The notes below the pieces were generated by a model. It was not told the origin of the DNA. It saw nothing but the letters and a program-made list of their open reading frames with translations, and did no database searches. From Clostridia bacterium (GTDB taxonomy: Bacteria; Bacillota; Clostridia; Christensenellales; Aristaeellaceae), in NCBI GenBank assembly GCA_017464305.1, contig JAFUDS010000022.1, positions 1-46,048 on the forward strand: DNA of 46,048 nucleotides, written 5' to 3'. This document shows, piece by piece, positions 42,907 through 46,048 of this stretch. Position 1 is the stretch's first letter, and each line of letters opens with the position of its first letter. Position numbers and translations under genes: made by a program.

Positions 42907-44273
42907 GATGCCCCCATTGTAAATCTGAAATACCCTTTTCAGAATTCTGCCCACAATGCGGTCAAAAAATCAGTTATGGGGGAAACACTGTCCTCTACAA
43001 AGCGTCGCAAAGTGGAACATTGACCTATAAGGAAATCTTTGCTAACACGTTCAAGCGGCATACTATGGAGGATACGCACCGGAGTCTGGCTGCCGTCCCA
43101 GGGGATAATATGCTGTCTTCATGGGAACGTCCATGGCTGTTTCTCCGCTTATTCCTGGTTCTGCTAATCATGAGCGTTTTGCTGATCATCCAAAGCAATC
43201 ATTATAGCACGCTGCATGCCTCAGATATGAGTTCGATGTTCCTCATTGAATTCAGCTTCGTAACCTCGTTGATCGGACCCTTTGTCATCGCTATGCTGGT
43301 CTGGGAGATGGATATTCATCGGCAGATAAACTTCCTCAACTTTCTGGTTCTGGTCTTCTTCGGTGGCATTTTATCCACGGCGATTGCCCTGCCGCTGAAC
43401 AACGCGATCAATGGCGCTTCCTGGACAGCGGGGCTGACAGAGGAAGCAACGAAGCTCCTAATTTCTGTACTTTTCATCGCTGTATTCCGCCCAAAGGGGT
43501 TGCACTGTCTGGATGGGCTTGCTATCGGCGGAGCTGTTGGCGCTGGATTCGCCTTCTGGGAAAATGTCTTCTATGCTTTTCTGAAATCTGGAAGCGTTGG
43601 AATCATGTATATGGCCATGTGGCGCTCCTTCTGGGGATTCTTCGGTTCCCACATGATGTATACAGCGCCATATGTGGGGGCATTGTGCTATGCTATTAAC
43701 GGTAACAAACTGCAAGCGAAGCATTTTCTCAACCCCTTCTTCCTAATCATGTTAGCTTTTGGGATGGGCGCCCATGCGTTGAACAACGTGGATGAAAACC
43801 TGGGTATCGCCCTTCAGATCACCTTTGGAGAACTCGTTTTCCCAGTTTTCTGGATTCAGATCATTCTGGGTGTTTTCGCTTGGGGATTGCTGCTCTATAT
43901 GTTGCGTCGCGGCATCCGACAGGCACTGGAAACCAACGAAATCGATCAAGCTGTTCATTATGCTCATACAGAAGTGTGCCGCGGGCATGCCCTGATATGT
44001 CGGGAAGGAACTTATGCGGGGAATGTGTTTTCTCTGGAGGTGCCATTGGTCATTGGCCGGCAACCTAATGACTGCAATCTCATTCTTCAAAGCGACGCAG
44101 TCAGTCGAAAGCATTGTGCCATCTACATGTCAGGCTCTCAAATACTCTTACGGGATTTTGGTTCCAGCAATGGAACTAAGCTGAATGGAAGCAAAATCAG
44201 CATCAATCAGGACATTTCTCTCCAAACCGGCGATTTGATTGTAGTGGGTTCGGAAAGGTTCGAAATAGCATGA
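42903..44273 (+). CDS. Zinc-ribbon, PrsW-like intramembrane protease and FHA domain in one chain
   Basis: The 456-residue protein starts with a zinc ribbon (C3, C6, C16, C19). A membrane part with about eight hydrophobic segments follows (residues about 78-350) and carries the PrsW-family residues: TEEATKLL with E180-E181, ENVFY with E220, H250 in GSHMMYTA, and H291 in GMGAHALNN. PrsW enzymes are proposed glutamic-type intramembrane proteases that act on membrane anti-sigma factors. The last 80-90 residues are a complete FHA domain (VIGRQPNDCNLIL, VSRKHCAIY, FGSSNGTKLNG) with all the usual phosphothreonine-binding residues. The start and end overlap neighbours by 4 bases. The likely role, by inference, is proteolysis of a membrane protein recruited or triggered by phosphorylation. 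Confidence 0.88.
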   Translation: MRCPHCKSEIPFSEFCPQCGQKISYGGNTVLYKASQSGTLTYKEIFANTFKRHTMEDTHRSLAAVPGDNMLSSWERPWLFLRLFLVLLIMSVLLIIQSNHYSTLHASDMSSMFLIEFSFVTSLIGPFVIAMLVWEMDIHRQINFLNFLVLVFFGGILSTAIALPLNNAINGASWTAGLTEEATKLLISVLFIAVFRPKGLHCLDGLAIGGAVGAGFAFWENVFYAFLKSGSVGIMYMAMWRSFWGFFGSHMMYTAPYVGALCYAINGNKLQAKHFLNPFFLIMLAFGMGAHALNNVDENLGIALQITFGELVFPVFWIQIILGVFAWGLLLYMLRRGIRQALETNEIDQAVHYAHTEVCRGHALICREGTYAGNVFSLEVPLVIGRQPNDCNLILQSDAVSRKHCAIYMSGSQILLRDFGSSNGTKLNGSKISINQDISLQTGDLIVVGSERFEIA

Positions 44274-44980
44274 TACCACCAGTTATAGCCTCCTTTTCAT
44301 TACCTGGGGGGCGGGTTATAAATGAAGATACCGTCCTATCCACCCAAACCAATAAACGTACCTTTGCCCTCGTGGCAGATGGTCTTGGGGGATATGGCGG
44401 CGGGGATGCTGCTTCCCACGCAGCTGCGTCCGCCATCATGGATTCGCTAACCCAATCATCCAGGTTGTCCAGAGACATCCTGGCTCAGGCCTTCAATCGG
44501 GCCAATGCCGCGGTGCTTGCCTGCCAGGCTGAACATCAAGGCAAAATGATGTCCACCATGGCCGTAATAGGTATAGAGCATCATCGACTTTGGATTGCAC
44601 ATCTGGGGGATACAAGGATATATTGTTTTCAAGGACGGCAGCTGCGCTCCTGTACCCATGATGACTCCGTTACGCAGCTTCTGGTAGATCGCGGGGAAAT
44701 TTCTCGGGATGAAATGCCTCATCACGAGACCCGCAATCTACTGACGAAATGCCTTGGACGCATGGAACAGCCCGACGAAAAAATTGATCATTATTTTTGG
44801 GGAAAGCATTCTCGTGTACTCATTTGTTCAGATGGTTTCTGGGAAAACTTCACCGATGAAGAATTAACCCACATCGTTACCGGCTCACCCATAGAAACCG
44901 CGTTGGAGCAATTAAAGGAATTGACGCTCCAGCGACTTTGCGAGGACAGCGATAACTGTTCCGCCCTTCTGATCGGATAA
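44270..44980 (+). CDS. Soluble PP2C-type Ser/Thr phosphatase
   Basis: The 236-residue protein is a minimal PP2C domain without membrane segments. The motif order is INEDTVLS near residue 18, ALVADGLGGYGGGDAAS near 33-48, TMAVIGI near 95, HLGDTRIY near 110, ICSDGFWENF near 185, and DNCSALLIG at the end; the metal-binding Asp residues are present. It overlaps the PrsW-FHA gene by ATGA, so the two are made together, and it differs clearly from the membrane-anchored phosphatase at 38145. The two may work on different pools of phosphoprotein. Confidence 0.92.
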   Translation: MIPPVIASFSLPGGRVINEDTVLSTQTNKRTFALVADGLGGYGGGDAASHAAASAIMDSLTQSSRLSRDILAQAFNRANAAVLACQAEHQGKMMSTMAVIGIEHHRLWIAHLGDTRIYCFQGRQLRSCTHDDSVTQLLVDRGEISRDEMPHHETRNLLTKCLGRMEQPDEKIDHYFWGKHSRVLICSDGFWENFTDEELTHIVTGSPIETALEQLKELTLQRLCEDSDNCSALLIG

Positions 44981-45000
44981 CAGGAAGGAGAATATACACC

Positions 45001-46048
45001 ATGGCCAATCGCTCAGGAAAAAAAACACTTTCATTCCTGCTGGTTATTGTCTGGCTGGCAACGGTTCTCACCGGCTCTTCTGTTGCTGAATCAATGGATT
45101 TTGATACAGTACATATTTCATTCTCAGTCCCATTGGAGAAAATAAAGATACCATTAGAACCAGCAGGCTCTATTGCTTCTATTACCAATTCGATCTCGCT
45201 ATCCGCTGGACTATTATCATCAACTCATAACTCTCCTTCTCTGTCCAAAGAGGAGATAACCTCCGCCCTAAAGCAGCAGTTTTCTGCCCAGAATAATGAT
45301 TCCTCAATATATTCGGGGAAAGGGTCCTCTTCTGTTTATGATTGGATGCTCGCCACGTTAGTTACGCTAAAAGATGGTGATTTGGATTGCATTGCATTCT
45401 GTTCCGTTGGGTATTTTACGGAGGATGCAGTCCTCTTGTTCACTAATACTGACTGGTTAATCGATAGTGGCTATACAAAGTATAGTGAGTTGAATAGTTC
45501 CCAGTTGTACATCATGCCAATAGATTATAATAACCAAGCCACTGGTGAACTCATCCCCGCTTATGTTTCCCCTGTTAGTGATAGCTCTCCGTTTAGTTGT
45601 GTAACTGCGGAGTATTGTTCTGACAACATGGAAGGGATATCTCCTGAACTCACCGATCCCGAATATAACGGAATATTGATTGCCCTCTTAGAGAATGGAG
45701 AAGCCGTGGCACAATATACCACAATCAGAAAATATGAAGATGTATACAAAGCCGATGATGTGAATTCAATTGTTCCAATTCCAGGTTTCCCATTCTACGT
45801 CAGTGCTACAGAAAACACAGTAACCTCCCCCGCCGCAGGCATTTGGGGTTGTGATGGATACATATATTCTCTCTATGACATTATTCTGGAGGCCATTCAT
45901 GCCGCCTCATCGTCATCTGAAACACCAACTCCCACGCCGACACCCACACCCACACCCACCCCCACACCCACACCCACACCTACACCTAAATCTACTCCTA
46001 CGCCGACGCCAACGCCTACACCCACACCTACGCCGACTCCGACGCCAA
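45001..46048 (+). CDS. Secreted protein with Thr-Pro repeat, cut by the right edge
   Basis: The frame from the ATG at 45001 is open to the window end, 349 codons. The start follows GGAAGGAG and lies 20 bases after the preceding phosphatase gene. Residues 1-29 are a signal peptide (TLSFLLVIVWLATVLTGSSVAE). About 280 residues of an unrecognised extracellular domain follow, with few Cys and repeated aromatic residues. From about residue 308 a strict Thr-Pro dipeptide repeat begins, the kind of rigid linker that leads to another extracellular or wall-anchoring part beyond the window. It is the only secreted protein in the block and is a possible output or sensor of it. Confidence 0.85.
   Translation, partial: MANRSGKKTLSFLLVIVWLATVLTGSSVAESMDFDTVHISFSVPLEKIKIPLEPAGSIASITNSISLSAGLLSSTHNSPSLSKEEITSALKQQFSAQNNDSSIYSGKGSSSVYDWMLATLVTLKDGDLDCIAFCSVGYFTEDAVLLFTNTDWLIDSGYTKYSELNSSQLYIMPIDYNNQATGELIPAYVSPVSDSSPFSCVTAEYCSDNMEGISPELTDPEYNGILIALLENGEAVAQYTTIRKYEDVYKADDVNSIVPIPGFPFYVSATENTVTSPAAGIWGCDGYIYSLYDIILEAIHAASSSSETPTPTPTPTPTPTPTPTPTPTPKSTPTPTPTPTPTPTPTPTP
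45921..46048 (+). repeat. Thr-Pro (ACN-CCN) coding repeat
   Basis: About 20 or more TP dipeptides encoded by alternating ACx CCx hexamers with one interruption (PKSTP near 45988). It continues past the window end. Third bases vary (a, c, g, t), more so toward the end. Confidence 0.9.

Overview
The window looks like a piece of chromosome from a low-redundancy, fairly GC-rich member of the Clostridia (Bacillota), probably a host-associated anaerobe. The evidence is the gene content: a dnaG-rpoD pair followed by trmK and a Nif3-like gene, a SUF operon of the Gram-positive sufC-B-D-S-U type, FloA, dense purine-rich Shine-Dalgarno sites, sigma-A promoters, and a very large Cna-B type surface protein. 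No rRNA, tRNA, integrase or transposase was seen, and the species cannot be named from this sequence.

Layout. 1-7681 (minus) is one open frame, cut by the left edge, encoding at least 2,560 residues of a modular, isopeptide-domain surface adhesin. 7969-18398 (plus) holds housekeeping genes: a dGTPase-like HD hydrolase, primase, the main sigma factor, tRNA m1A22 methyltransferase, a Nif3-like protein, a coiled-coil/zinc-ribbon protein, then malQ and glgP for alpha-glucan breakdown. 18544-19191 is a secreted SH3b protein with its own promoter. 19252-23836 (minus) is the sufCBDSU iron-sulfur operon. 24098-24844 (plus) is a YggS-type PLP protein. 24872-28385 (minus) has a small membrane protein, an ECF transporter S component and a polar amino acid ABC transporter with a terminator-like hairpin inside the operon. 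28607-34709 (minus) has typA, prfC, pyrH, a membrane protein with three 23-residue SMEG/DPCH repeats, and floA.

From about 34.8 kb the base composition becomes visibly more AT-rich and the gene content changes. A sigma-A type promoter at 35533-35562 precedes ten same-strand, tightly packed genes that run off the right edge: an HTH protein, three Hanks-type kinase genes, two PP2C phosphatases, a zinc-ribbon FHA protein, a PrsW-like intramembrane protease fused to an FHA domain, an HTH-like protein of unknown role, and a secreted protein ending in a Thr-Pro repeat. Together they encode writers, erasers and readers of Ser/Thr phosphorylation, two proteins that could carry a signal across the membrane, and a secreted product. 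This is the best candidate in the window for an undescribed system. Its function is not evident from sequence, and the links between components are inferred from family knowledge and gene order.
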